From the NCBI RefSeq assembly GCF_003143975.1, contig NZ_QFVR01000006.1:99722-163721 (forward strand): 64,000 nt of DNA, written 5' to 3'. A program made the position numbers and the translations under genes. This document shows, in pieces, positions 7,847-16,388 of the stretch. Numbering within the stretch: the first letter of the stretch is position 1; each line of letters opens with the position of its first letter. Origin of the DNA: Kurthia sibirica. Its GTDB lineage: Bacteria; Bacillota; Bacilli; Bacillales_A; Planococcaceae. Below the pieces are notes generated by a model. It had not been told where the DNA came from, searched no databases, and was given only the letters and a program-made list of their open reading frames with translations.

Positions 7847-9367
7847 ATGATGAATTTTTTAAAACGAGCATTTTATAGTATGAAGGTCAAGAAAGGAAGA
7901 ACGTTGTTATTAACAGTCGTTTTTTCAGCTATTCTCATTTTTATTCTTGCCGGATTAACGATTCAAAGTGCATCACTGAAAGCAACAGAAAATGCTAAAA
8001 AGAGTATGGGAGCGACGGTCACACTGTCAGCGAATATGGAAAATATATTTAAAAATGCTCAAAAATCTATGACTGAAGACGGAGAGAAGGAGAAACGAGA
8101 TTTTACGATTCCTTCAATCGATGGTGAAACAGTTAGGAAATTGAGTGCTTTGGACAATATTGACTCATTGAGTATTACTTCCTCAACAACGGTAAATGCT
8201 TCTTCATTTGAAGCAATTACAGCTACTGAAGAAACGTCAACTGAAGAAGATGCGGCGAGTGGTGGTCGTGGTTTTGGTGGTACTGGTATGATGGGTGGCA
8301 AAACAAGCGGTGATATAAGCTTAGCAGGTACAAATGATAGTGCAACAGCAAGTGCATTTTTGAATGATACCGCTAAAATTACAGACGGTGTCGGTATTAC
8401 GTCAGCTGATGCAGGTACAAAAAATGCTGTTATTGAAAAAAATCTTGCAACCGAAAATAAGATAGTTGTAGGTGACACAGTAAAAATTAAAAATACAGAT
8501 GAGCAAGCCTATACATTAAAAGTGGTAGGAATTTATGAGTCTACAGAAACTGCAGATCAGCGGAGTATGCAAATTCCAGCTTTAAATCCGTACAATAAAA
8601 TTTACACAGCGACAGATTTTGTTAATAAAGTGAAAGGTTCAACATATAAAGATACAGCCGATTCTGTATTGTTTACTTTAACGGATCCAGAACAAATGAC
8701 GTCATTTGTTAAGGAAGCAAAAGCAGCAGGTTTAGATACGGATATGTATAGTCTGCAAACGAATGATCAAGTTTATCAACAAATGATTGAACCATTAAAG
8801 AATGTTGAAAGTTTTGCCCAAAAAATCGTCTGGTTAGTGGCGATTGCTGGTACGATTATTTTGGCATTAATTGTTATTATTACAATTCGTGAAAGAAAAT
8901 ATGAAATTGGTGTACTGTTATCCCTTGGTGAAAAACGTTTAAAAATAATTGGGCAATTTTTTGCAGAGCTCATACTTGTTCTGGTAATGGCTCTCGTAAT
9001 CGCAGGTATAAGCGGACAATTTGTTGGTAATTATGTGGGTCAGCAATTATTAGAACAACAAAATACGACAAGTGCTGCGACGACAACTACAACTGAATCA
9101 CAAGGTAGACCAGGCACAATAAATGGTCCTGGGGCAGGTGGTCAAGGTCAAGGAGGACCTGGAGGTCAAGATGGTGGGCCAAGTATAGGTGGATTTGGTG
9201 CGAATAATGCCTCGGATGCCGAAAAAATCAAAGAATTAGATATAAATTTATCTATTGAAGAATTAGTGCAATTAGGTGGATTGGGCTTAGGGATTAGTTT
9301 TTTAGCTGTCATTTTAGCTTCGATAGGTATTATGCGTATGCAACCTAAAAAAATATTAAACTCATAA
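7847..9367 (+). CDS. ABC transporter permease, FtsX/MacB type, with glycine-rich extracellular loops
   Basis: Protein of about 506 residues with four transmembrane helices: one near 20-37, then about 327-347, 370-392 and 478-500. Two large outside loops carry a MacB-periplasmic-core-like domain and two low-complexity stretches. One is Gly-rich at 139-151; the second (about 405-453) is Thr-rich then Gly/Gln/Pro-rich and lies between helices 3 and 4. The helix 2-3 cytoplasmic loop RERKYEIGVLLSLGEKR is the classic coupling segment of FtsX permeases. The partner ATPase follows after 13 bases. The substrate could be a peptide or lipid; export or envelope-stress sensing is typical of the family. 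The start could be ATG 7847 or 7850. Confidence 0.85.
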   Translation: MMNFLKRAFYSMKVKKGRTLLLTVVFSAILIFILAGLTIQSASLKATENAKKSMGATVTLSANMENIFKNAQKSMTEDGEKEKRDFTIPSIDGETVRKLSALDNIDSLSITSSTTVNASSFEAITATEETSTEEDAASGGRGFGGTGMMGGKTSGDISLAGTNDSATASAFLNDTAKITDGVGITSADAGTKNAVIEKNLATENKIVVGDTVKIKNTDEQAYTLKVVGIYESTETADQRSMQIPALNPYNKIYTATDFVNKVKGSTYKDTADSVLFTLTDPEQMTSFVKEAKAAGLDTDMYSLQTNDQVYQQMIEPLKNVESFAQKIVWLVAIAGTIILALIVIITIRERKYEIGVLLSLGEKRLKIIGQFFAELILVLVMALVIAGISGQFVGNYVGQQLLEQQNTTSAATTTTTESQGRPGTINGPGAGGQGQGGPGGQDGGPSIGGFGANNASDAEKIKELDINLSIEELVQLGGLGLGISFLAVILASIGIMRMQPKKILNS

Positions 9368-9380
9368 GGAGGGCAACACG

Positions 9381-10052
9381 ATGTTAAAAATAGAAAAAAT
9401 GAATTATTGGTATCAATCAAAGTCAGAGCCTTTGTATCATGCGATTGATTTAGCATTTGAAGCGGGGAAATTATACGGGATTCTTGGATCAAGTGGTTCA
9501 GGTAAAACAACTTTCCTTTCTTTAATCGCTGGACTAGATAGACCAAAAACAGGAGATATTTATTATAATAATGAATCGTTAAAAAAAATCGGCTTAACAA
9601 ATTATCGCAATCAGTATGTCTCAATTGTCTTTCAATCATATAATCTATTACCCTATCTATCAGCGCTTGATAATATCGTAGCGGCACTCGAAATAACAAA
9701 TTCTCAGCACAAGAACCGAAAAACATACGCTATAGATATGTTAGCTAAAGTGGGAATTGATGAAAATTTAGCACGCAAAAATGTCCAGCATTTATCGGGT
9801 GGGCAGCAACAGCGAGTAGCGATTGTACGTGCGATGTGCTGCGATGCAAAACTGGTCGTAGCTGACGAACCAACTGGCAATTTAGATGAAACAAACTCAC
9901 GTGAAATCATTCGTCTTTTTACACAGTTGGCGCATGAGCAAGGGAAATGTGTCATTGTGATTACACATGAAAAAGAAATTGCCTATGCGTGTGATGTGAT
10001 TTTAGAGTTAAAAGAGAAAAAATTCACTCAGGTAGATAAAGCGCCAAACTAA
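9381..10052 (+). CDS. ABC transporter ATP-binding protein (LolD/MacB class)
   Basis: ATPase of 223 residues with Walker A GSSGSGKT (36-43), Q-loop VFQSYNLLP, signature LSGGQ (138-142), Walker B LVVADE (158-163) and the switch His in ITHEKE. The EPTGNLD sequence is characteristic of the MacB/LolD/FtsE class that pairs with FtsX-fold permeases, which agrees with the preceding gene. Ribosome site AAGGAGGG sits before ATG 9381. The two genes form a bicistronic operon. Confidence 0.92.
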   Translation: MLKIEKMNYWYQSKSEPLYHAIDLAFEAGKLYGILGSSGSGKTTFLSLIAGLDRPKTGDIYYNNESLKKIGLTNYRNQYVSIVFQSYNLLPYLSALDNIVAALEITNSQHKNRKTYAIDMLAKVGIDENLARKNVQHLSGGQQQRVAIVRAMCCDAKLVVADEPTGNLDETNSREIIRLFTQLAHEQGKCVIVITHEKEIAYACDVILELKEKKFTQVDKAPN

Positions 10053-10077
10053 GAAGATAGTGGGTCAAAATTAAATG

Positions 10078-10273
10078 GAGCCTGGAACAGAACAAAAATA
10101 GTATGTTTCAAATACGAATAATCAAATCAATTGAACGCGCAGATAACCCCACAGGAACGCAGTGGTGAGGCGTTTGAAGTCATGTCCGCGGAAAGCGTTT
10201 TTCGAAGCGGAAATTGATTTGAAATGAATAATCCCGTATGATTTCGAAAAATCATACGGGGTTTTCTCTGTTG
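10078..10273 (+). repeat. Dispersed GAGCCTGAGACA repeat, copy 1 (right end lost)
   Basis: Starts GAGCCTGGAACAGAACAAAA and carries the family's internal hairpin (CCCGTATGATTT/AAATCATACGGG, about 10232-10261) followed by TTTTCTCTGTTG. The usual right terminus TTGTCTCAGGCTC is missing. This is the long version with a GC-rich middle segment (10147-10200) shared with copy 6. Confidence 0.85.
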
Positions 10274-10380
10274 GCAATATTGTCGTATATCGAGATTTTG
10301 ATCATATTACAAATACGTATTCAACTTCTTTTGGTCCGATTTTGGCGAAAGAAATAGATAAAATATTGAAGGAAAAATAA
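10274..10380 (+). pseudogene. Orphan C-terminal coding fragment fused to the repeat
   Basis: An open frame of 35 codons ends at TAA 10378-10380 and reads GNIVVYRDFDHI then TNTYSTSFGPILAKEID. It looks like the tail of a real protein rather than random sequence. It has no start and begins exactly where the repeat's right end is missing. Family not recognised. Confidence 0.4.
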
Positions 10381-10399
10381 TGGCAGTGTCTAGACAGAT

Positions 10400-10440
10400 A
10401 AAATCTCCTCGTTCATCACTATGATGGCGAGGAGATTTTT
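10400..10440 (-). terminator. Terminator of the fnr-like gene (bidirectional)
   Basis: AAAATCTCCTCG pairs with CGAGGAGATTTTT, with an inner CATCA/TGATG pairing. T runs on both strands. Confidence 0.8.
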
Positions 10441-11125
10441 AGTTGATTTGACACACAAATATGGGACAATGATCACATTCACAAATCGCACGTAAATAGT
10501 GCAAATTTAAAATAGTAATTTTATTTTGTTCATATTGTATCACATGATCTTTTTTTAGTTGCTGCACAAGTCGATTGATTACTTCTCGACTTGTAGCACA
10601 AAGCGTAGCTAATTCACCGTGTGTTATTAAATGTGAAATTTCAATTTGACCATTTGACTGCAGTTCACCATACGTATTTGCAAGTCGAATTAAGGTCGAG
10701 TAGAGCGCGCCTTTTTTGCCATAAAGTAAAAGGTCACGTAACTTTGATTGTTCACGCATATTTTGAATTTGTAGCCATTCAATACAGTCTACTAGAAGGT
10801 CTGGCTGTACAGCTAATAACCGTTCTAATTGTCCTTTTTTTAGTCCAATGACAAAAGTTTCCTCTAATACTTTTGCTGAGACAGGGTAAAGAGAAGAAGA
10901 GGTGAATAGTATTCCTTCAGCAATACAGTCATTTTTAGAGCAAATTCGTAAAGTGAGTGCTCGTCCATTGGCAGTTTCTTTTGTTAGGGCAACTTTTCCT
11001 GACAGAATGAAATAAATCATATCAGCCGGATCTCCTTCAGCAAATAGTAGTTGATTTTTAGTGACTTTGTACTTGATGCCATTAGTTTCGAATAATGTAC
11101 CGAGATTCATTGGAGTGGATTGCAT
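10439..11125 (-). CDS. fnr: Crp/Fnr-type oxygen-sensing regulator (Fnr)
   Basis: Regulator of 228 residues: N-terminal cyclic-nucleotide-binding-like beta barrel (about 15-125), dimerisation helix, and C-terminal winged helix with the recognition helix in TSREVINRLVQQL. The extreme C-terminus carries C215, C217, C220 and C225. The spacing C217-x2-C220-x4-C225, with three residues after the last Cys, is the same as the C227/C230/C235 [4Fe-4S] ligands of B. subtilis Fnr, which senses oxygen. It therefore most likely switches genes on under anaerobiosis at TGTGA-N6-TCACA sites. GGAGG lies before ATG 11125. It is divergent from clpB. Confidence 0.82.
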   Translation of the reverse strand: MQSTPMNLGTLFETNGIKYKVTKNQLLFAEGDPADMIYFILSGKVALTKETANGRALTLRICSKNDCIAEGILFTSSSLYPVSAKVLEETFVIGLKKGQLERLLAVQPDLLVDCIEWLQIQNMREQSKLRDLLLYGKKGALYSTLIRLANTYGELQSNGQIEISHLITHGELATLCATSREVINRLVQQLKKDHVIQYEQNKITILNLHYLRAICECDHCPIFVCQIN

Positions 11126-11200
11126 CTAATGCTTCGCCTCCTTTTTTAACAATTATAGAAAATTTTAACATAAAATGATGTAGAAAGGAAAAATAAAATA

Positions 11201-11217
11201 AGTCAAAGATAGTCAGA
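11201..11217 (+). promoter_or_regulatory. CtsR operator, upstream site
   Basis: AGTCAAAGATAGTCAGA matches the tandem-heptad CtsR box (RGTCAAANANRGTCAAA) with one mismatch in the second heptad. Confidence 0.82.
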
Positions 11218-11225
11218 GTTTTTGC

Positions 11226-11254
11226 TTGAAATATTTAAAAATGCTTATTATAAT
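11226..11254 (+). promoter_or_regulatory. Sigma-A promoter of clpB
   Basis: TTGAAA (11226-11231), 17-base spacer, TATAAT (11249-11254). It lies between two CtsR boxes, as expected for a repressed heat-shock promoter. Confidence 0.88.
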
Positions 11255-11267
11255 TGAATCAAATGAT

Positions 11268-11284
11268 AGTCAAAGATAGTCAAA
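11268..11284 (+). promoter_or_regulatory. CtsR operator, downstream site
   Basis: AGTCAAAGATAGTCAAA is a perfect match to the CtsR consensus. It lies just after the promoter and touches the clpB ribosome site (AAAGGAG). Confidence 0.92.
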
Positions 11285-11297
11285 GGAGATGTTGATC

Positions 11298-13427
11298 ATG
11301 CAAATGAATATGAATCAAGAAGAAGACAAAAATCCTTTAGAAACGTATGGACGAAATTTAGTTGAAAATGTAAAAACTGGTAAAATGGATCCCGTAATTG
11401 GACGAGATCAAGAGATTCGTGATGTGATTCGCATATTGTCACGTAAAACAAAAAATAACCCTGTATTAATTGGGGAGCCTGGTGTTGGTAAAACGGCTAT
11501 TGTAGAAGGTTTAGCACAGCGTATTGTGAAAGGTGATGTACCAGAAGGTCTAAAAGATAAAATTATCTATGAATTAGATATGAGTGCATTAATCGCTGGT
11601 GCTAGCTATAGAGGTCAATTTGAAGAACGATTACAAGGTGTTTTAAAACAAGTGAAAGAAGCAGAAGGGAATATTATTCTTTTCATCGATGAAATTCATA
11701 CGATTGTTGGTGCTGGTAAAACGGAAGGTTCAATGGATGCAGGTAATATGTTAAAACCAATGCTTGCACGTGGCGAACTTCACTGTATTGGGGCGACCAC
11801 TTTAGATGAATATCGCATGAATATTGAAAAAGACCCTGCACTAGAACGTCGTTTCCAACAAGTTTTAGTAAGAGAACCATCAGTTGAAGATACCGTATCC
11901 ATTCTACGTGGCTTAAAAGAACGTTTTGAATTGCATCATGGTGTACGTATTCATGACCGAGCGATTGTATCGGCGGCTGAATTATCAAATCGCTATATTA
12001 CGGAGCGCTTTTTACCCGATAAAGCAATCGATTTAGTCGATGAGGCATGTGCGATGATTCGTACAGAAATTGACTCGATGCCATCCGAACTTGATGAAGT
12101 AACACGTCGACAAATGCAATTAGAAATTGAAGAACAAGCATTGATGAAAGAAGACGATGATGCCAGCAAAAAACGTTTGGATGCATTGCGTACCGAGTTA
12201 GAAGAATTAAAAGAATCATCTGCTGATATGAAAGCGCAGTGGGAGCGCGAAAAAGAATCCATTAAAGTTGTTCAAGAAAAACGTGAAAAACTGGATCAAT
12301 ATCGCCATGAACTAGAAGAAGCTGAAACAAATTATGATTTAAATAATGCGGCGATTCTTCGCCATGGTAAAATTCCAGAATTAGAAAAAGAGTTAGCGGC
12401 TTTAGAAGAACAAGAAGAAACGGGCGAACAACGTCTATTACGTGAAGATGTTACATCAGAAGAAATTGCGAGTATCGTCTCCCGTTGGACAGGAATCCCA
12501 GTTAACAAAATGCTAGAAGGAGAGCGTGAAAAATTATTACGCTTAAAGGATACGTTACATGAACGCGTTGTAGGTCAAGATAATGCAGTCCAACTTGTCA
12601 CAGAAGCTGTTTGGCGTGCGAGAGCAGGTATACAAGATCCACAAAAACCAATTGGTTCATTCCTATTCTTAGGACCAACTGGTGTTGGTAAAACAGAATT
12701 AGCGAAGGCACTTGCTGCTCAATTATTCGATTCGGAAGATCACTTCGTACGCATAGACATGTCCGAGTACATGGAAAAACATAGCGTATCTCGTTTAGTT
12801 GGCGCACCACCAGGTTATATTGGTTATGAAGAAGGCGGTCAATTAACCGAAGCGGTTCGACGCAATCCGTATTGTGTCATCTTATTAGATGAAATTGAAA
12901 AAGCACATCCAGATGTAGCGAATATACTATTGCAAGTATTGGATGATGGTCGTATTACAGATAGTCAAGGTCGCATGGTGAACTTTTCAAATACAGTTGT
13001 CATCATGACTTCAAATATTGGCTCTCACTATTTACTAGAAATGCATAAGGATGAAGGGCATGCGGTAGAAGATTTAGTTATGGCAGAGTTGAAACAACAC
13101 TTCAAACCAGAGTTACTAAATCGCTTAGATGATATTATTATGTTCCACTCACTATCATCTAAACACTTCTATGAAATTACGAAAAAATATGTTAACCATC
13201 TTATTAATCGCGTAGCAGAACAAGAAGTAAATCTTGTTGTAGAAGACGATGTCATTAGATGGATTGCACAAGAGGGTGCTGACCCAGCATTTGGGGCTAG
13301 ACCATTACGTCGCTTTATTCAACGTCATTTAGAAACAATTGTTGCAAGAGAATTGTTAAAAGGTGATGCTATTCCAGGTAGTACGTTGACTGTTTCAATG
13401 GAAGATGGTCAAATTACAATTAAATAA
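11298..13427 (+). CDS. clpB: ClpB disaggregase lacking the N-terminal domain
   Basis: AAA+ protein of 709 residues. It has nucleotide-binding domain 1 (Walker A GEPGVGKT 59-66), the long coiled-coil middle domain typical of ClpB (roughly 260-380, ending [12 protein letters not shown]), nucleotide-binding domain 2 (Walker A GPTGVGKT 459-466) and the C-terminal domain. Normal ClpB is about 860 residues. The whole 150-residue N-domain is absent: the protein begins about 14 residues before the conserved YGRNLVE linker. No N-domain sequence exists upstream, since the promoter and CtsR boxes are directly before it. ATG 11298 is nine bases after AAAGGAG; the ATG at 11289 is too close. ClpB works with DnaK to rescue aggregated proteins after heat stress. 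Confidence 0.92.
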   Translation: MQMNMNQEEDKNPLETYGRNLVENVKTGKMDPVIGRDQEIRDVIRILSRKTKNNPVLIGEPGVGKTAIVEGLAQRIVKGDVPEGLKDKIIYELDMSALIAGASYRGQFEERLQGVLKQVKEAEGNIILFIDEIHTIVGAGKTEGSMDAGNMLKPMLARGELHCIGATTLDEYRMNIEKDPALERRFQQVLVREPSVEDTVSILRGLKERFELHHGVRIHDRAIVSAAELSNRYITERFLPDKAIDLVDEACAMIRTEIDSMPSELDEVTRRQMQLEIEEQALMKEDDDASKKRLDALRTELEELKESSADMKAQWEREKESIKVVQEKREKLDQYRHELEEAETNYDLNNAAILRHGKIPELEKELAALEEQEETGEQRLLREDVTSEEIASIVSRWTGIPVNKMLEGEREKLLRLKDTLHERVVGQDNAVQLVTEAVWRARAGIQDPQKPIGSFLFLGPTGVGKTELAKALAAQLFDSEDHFVRIDMSEYMEKHSVSRLVGAPPGYIGYEEGGQLTEAVRRNPYCVILLDEIEKAHPDVANILLQVLDDGRITDSQGRMVNFSNTVVIMTSNIGSHYLLEMHKDEGHAVEDLVMAELKQHFKPELLNRLDDIIMFHSLSSKHFYEITKKYVNHLINRVAEQEVNLVVEDDVIRWIAQEGADPAFGARPLRRFIQRHLETIVARELLKGDAIPGSTLTVSMEDGQITIK

Positions 13428-13463
13428 CAAGTCATAAAAAGCCATTCAGAATGATTTGAACGG

Positions 13464-13513
13464 AACTCCAAATAGTAGACACTTTCGAAAAAGTGACCTA
13501 TTTGGAGTTTTTT
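13464..13513 (+). terminator. Terminator after clpB
   Basis: AACTCCAAATAG/CTATTTGGAGTT stem enclosing a second CACTTT/AAAGTG hairpin, then a T run. Confidence 0.88.
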
Positions 13514-13590
13514 ATTGCCATGTATAAAAATTCTCACTGTGTATGAAATAGGCCAAGAGTTGTTTGCTTTTATGTTTTTTAGACATAAAT

Positions 13591-13619
13591 AAAAAGCTAT
13601 CCGTATGGATAGCTTTTTA
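13591..13619 (-). terminator. Terminator of yjzD
   Basis: AAAAAGCTATCC/GGATAGCTTTTT with a four-base loop. T run on either strand, directly after the reverse-strand stop codon. Confidence 0.9.
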
Positions 13620-13826
13620 TTATTCTTTGTGAGCGCCTACTTCTTTAGGAGACTCAGATGGGATAATCATGCCAATGATGACAATTACCGCTGAGAATAC
13701 TAGAGAGAACAATAGACCTGTTTTGACCTGATCCATACCAAATGGTGTGTTATTGATTGCCGAAACAACATAATTCAACACTGAGAATAGAATAGCAGAC
13801 CAAACTAATAAAACGATATATTTCAT
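13620..13826 (-). CDS. yjzD: YjzD family (DUF2929) small membrane protein
   Basis: 68-residue protein with two transmembrane helices and a short acidic tail (SESPKEVGAHKE), matching YjzD in length, topology and location just upstream of and divergent from fabH, as in B. subtilis and B. cereus. Function unknown. Ribosome site AGAGGTG lies ahead of ATG 13826. Confidence 0.8.
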   Translation of the reverse strand: MKYIVLLVWSAILFSVLNYVVSAINNTPFGMDQVKTGLLFSLVFSAVIVIIGMIIPSESPKEVGAHKE

Positions 13827-13943
13827 TAAATTTCACCTCTAAAAGTTACATTTGTACTTATTAATAATAGCATACAGAGCTAGATAATTGAAAGAATCTT
13901 TTGTTTGACTTCTTAGATTTTGTCAAAGTTTTGTCAATATATG

Positions 13944-13972
13944 TTGAAAAAACTAATTTATTCGATTATAAT
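13944..13972 (+). promoter_or_regulatory. Sigma-A promoter of fabH-fabF
   Basis: TTGAAA (13944-13949), 17-base spacer, TATAAT (13967-13972). The last bases overlap the FapR operator. Confidence 0.88.
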
Positions 13973-13989
13973 TAGTACCAGGTATTAAT
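13971..13989 (+). promoter_or_regulatory. FapR operator
   Basis: ATTAGTACCAGGTATTAAT closely matches the FapR palindrome (TTAGTACCTGATACTAA type). It overlaps the -10 region, so FapR would repress fabHF until malonyl-CoA accumulates. Confidence 0.9.
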
Positions 13990-14017
13990 AATTGGTATTC
14001 GAAAAGGAGCGCTGAAT

Positions 14018-14956
14018 ATGGCAGCAGGATTGGTCGGCATAGGGAGATATATGCCTAAAAACGTCGTTACAAATGCAGATTTAGAAAAAATTATGGATAC
14101 TTCAGATGAGTGGATTCGTTCTAGAACTGGTATTGAAGAGCGTCGCATTGCAGGTGACGATGAAGATACTTCAGATTTAGCTTTTCATGCGGCTGAAGCA
14201 GCTATTAAGGATGCGGGAATTACTGCTGATCAAATTGGATTAATTCTAGTAGCCACAGTAACGCCAGATCAACCTTTTCCATCAGTAGCTTGTATGATTC
14301 AAGAAAAATTAGGAGCAAAAAATGCTGCTGCGATGGATTTATCTGCAGCATGCGCAGGTTATATGTATGGGCTTGTTACGGCAAAGCAATTTATTGAGTC
14401 GTCTACATATGATTATGTTTTAGTAGTAGGTGTAGAAAAATTATCTAAAATTACTGACTGGACAGATCGCAATACGGCTGTATTATTTGGCGATGGTGCC
14501 TGTGCATCAATTGTCGGTCATGTATCTGAAGGCCGTGGGATTTTATCTTTTGAATTAGGTGCAGATGGCACAGGTGGTAAGTACTTATTTGAAAATGAAG
14601 ATAAACATATCGTGATGAATGGTCGAGAAGTATTCAAATTTGCTGTGCGCCAAATGGGGCAATCTGCGATGAATGTTATTGAAAAAGCGGGCTATACAAA
14701 AGAAGATGTTGATTATTTAATTCCGCATCAAGCGAATATTCGCATTATAGAATCCGCACGTAAACGTTTAGATCTTCCGGAGGAAAAAGTCGCCATGGTT
14801 ATTGGGAAATATGGTAATACATCGGCAGCTTCAATCGGAAATGCGTTAGTTGAGGAAGTAGAAGCGGGAAATATTAAAGACGATGACTTATTAGTGTTGG
14901 TAGGTTTTGGTGGCGGATTGACATGGGGAGCCATTACACTTAGATACGGTAAATAG
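14018..14956 (+). CDS. fabH: 3-oxoacyl-ACP synthase III (FabH)
   Basis: 312-residue condensing enzyme that starts fatty-acid synthesis by joining acyl-CoA to malonyl-ACP. The catalytic triad is visible: C112 (SAACAGY), H237 (IPHQANIR) and N267 (YGNTSAAS). AAAAGGAG precedes ATG 14018. It is first gene of the fabH-fabF operon, under a FapR operator; such FabH enzymes in Bacillales usually prefer branched primers. Confidence 0.96.
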   Translation: MAAGLVGIGRYMPKNVVTNADLEKIMDTSDEWIRSRTGIEERRIAGDDEDTSDLAFHAAEAAIKDAGITADQIGLILVATVTPDQPFPSVACMIQEKLGAKNAAAMDLSAACAGYMYGLVTAKQFIESSTYDYVLVVGVEKLSKITDWTDRNTAVLFGDGACASIVGHVSEGRGILSFELGADGTGGKYLFENEDKHIVMNGREVFKFAVRQMGQSAMNVIEKAGYTKEDVDYLIPHQANIRIIESARKRLDLPEEKVAMVIGKYGNTSAASIGNALVEEVEAGNIKDDDLLVLVGFGGGLTWGAITLRYGK

Positions 14957-14990
14957 AGAATACTATTGTTAGAAAGAAGGGGTTTTTGAA

Positions 14991-16232
14991 ATGACGAAAA
15001 ATAGAGTAGTAGTAACAGGTATCGGTGCAGTAACACCTTTAGCAAATGATGCACATGCAACATGGGATGCAATTAAAGAAGGACGTTCAGGTATTGGTCC
15101 ACTTACACGTATCGATGCAGAAAAATTTCCTGTTAGCGTAGCAGCTGAAGTAAAAGATTTTGATATCGAAAAATATGTTGTTAAAAAAGAAGCACGCAAA
15201 ATGGATCGTTTCACTCATTATGGACTAGCAGCTTCAGTAATGGCTGTGGAAGATGCTAATTTAACAATCGACGAATCAAATGCTCACCGTGTCGGTGTAT
15301 GGCTTGGTTCAGGTATTGGCGGTATGGAAACATTTGAACAGCAATACAATAATTTAATTACTAAAGGGCCACGTCGTGTTAGCCCATTTTTCGTACCAAT
15401 GATGATTCCTGATATGGCTGCAGGCCAAGTCTCTATTCATTTAGGTGCAAAAGGGATTAATACATGTACCGTTACAGCTTGTGCTACAGGCACAAATTCT
15501 ATTGGTGATGCCTATAAAGTAATTGAGCGTGGAGATGCGGATGTCATGATTGCTGGTGGTACAGAAGCACCGATTACAGAATTGGCGATTGCTGGTTTTT
15601 GTTCAAGTACGGCGCTATCATTAAATCCAGATCCAAAAACAGCATCACGTCCTTTTGATAAAGAACGAGATGGTTTTGTTATGGGAGAGGGTGCGGGCGT
15701 GGTGATTTTAGAATCGTATGATCATGCAATTGCACGTGGTGCTAAAATTTATGCTGAAGTAGTTGGTTACGGTGCGGCAGGAGATGCGTATCATATTACA
15801 GCTCCAGCACCTGGTGGAGAAGGTGCGGCCCGTTCGATGGTTCAAGCTATTGAAGATGCGGGAATTACACCGGATCAAGTAAGTTATATTAATGCACATG
15901 GTACGAGTACATATTATAATGATATGTTAGAAACAGAGGCAATTAAAAAAGTATTTGGTGAGTATGCAACAAAAATCCCAGTTAGTTCAACTAAATCGAT
16001 GACGGGTCATATGCTTGGTGCAGCAGGTGGAGTAGAAGCAATTTTCTCTGTACTTGCATTACAAGAAGGTGTGGTACCAGCAACAATGAATTATGCAACA
16101 CCTGCAGAAGAATGTGATCTGGATTATGTGCCAAATGAAGCACGCAAACAAGATTTACAATATGCATTAAGTAATTCATTTGGTTTTGGTGGTCATAATG
16201 CTACTCTCGTATTTAAAAAATACGAAGCATAA
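14991..16232 (+). CDS. fabF: 3-oxoacyl-ACP synthase II (FabF)
   Basis: 413-residue elongating ketosynthase. C164 nucleophile is in TACATGTN, the first catalytic His in NAHGTST and the second in [12 protein letters not shown], with the C-terminal NSFGFGGHN glycine-rich loop. It condenses acyl-ACP with malonyl-ACP in each fatty-acid cycle. It lies 34 bases after fabH with a GAAAGAAGGGG ribosome site and is co-transcribed. Confidence 0.96.
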   Translation: MTKNRVVVTGIGAVTPLANDAHATWDAIKEGRSGIGPLTRIDAEKFPVSVAAEVKDFDIEKYVVKKEARKMDRFTHYGLAASVMAVEDANLTIDESNAHRVGVWLGSGIGGMETFEQQYNNLITKGPRRVSPFFVPMMIPDMAAGQVSIHLGAKGINTCTVTACATGTNSIGDAYKVIERGDADVMIAGGTEAPITELAIAGFCSSTALSLNPDPKTASRPFDKERDGFVMGEGAGVVILESYDHAIARGAKIYAEVVGYGAAGDAYHITAPAPGGEGAARSMVQAIEDAGITPDQVSYINAHGTSTYYNDMLETEAIKKVFGEYATKIPVSSTKSMTGHMLGAAGGVEAIFSVLALQEGVVPATMNYATPAEECDLDYVPNEARKQDLQYALSNSFGFGGHNATLVFKKYEA

Positions 16233-16244
16233 AAATAGATTATT

Positions 16245-16292
16245 GAGCATCGTTAGGGAATGGTTCACATTTCTTAATGATGCTTTTTTTTT
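16245..16292 (+). terminator. Terminator after fabF
   Basis: AGCATCGTTA pairs with TAATGATGCT around an 18-base interior, followed by a long T run. Confidence 0.82.
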
Positions 16293-16388
16293 TCGAAAAG
16301 ACTTGTTTAGAATGACCTCACAGGTTACGATAAATAATCACAAATGAATTTTAAATTACGCTAGAATGACGGTGAAGGGACAAAAATA

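Noticed and set aside
8059..8478. 139-codon reverse-strand frame in the permease gene
   Set aside because: Shadow of the coding strand; composition mirrors Ser/Thr/Gly codons.
9166..9726. 186-codon reverse-strand frame over the ABC genes
   Set aside because: Antisense to the Gly-rich loop and the ATPase; shadow frame.
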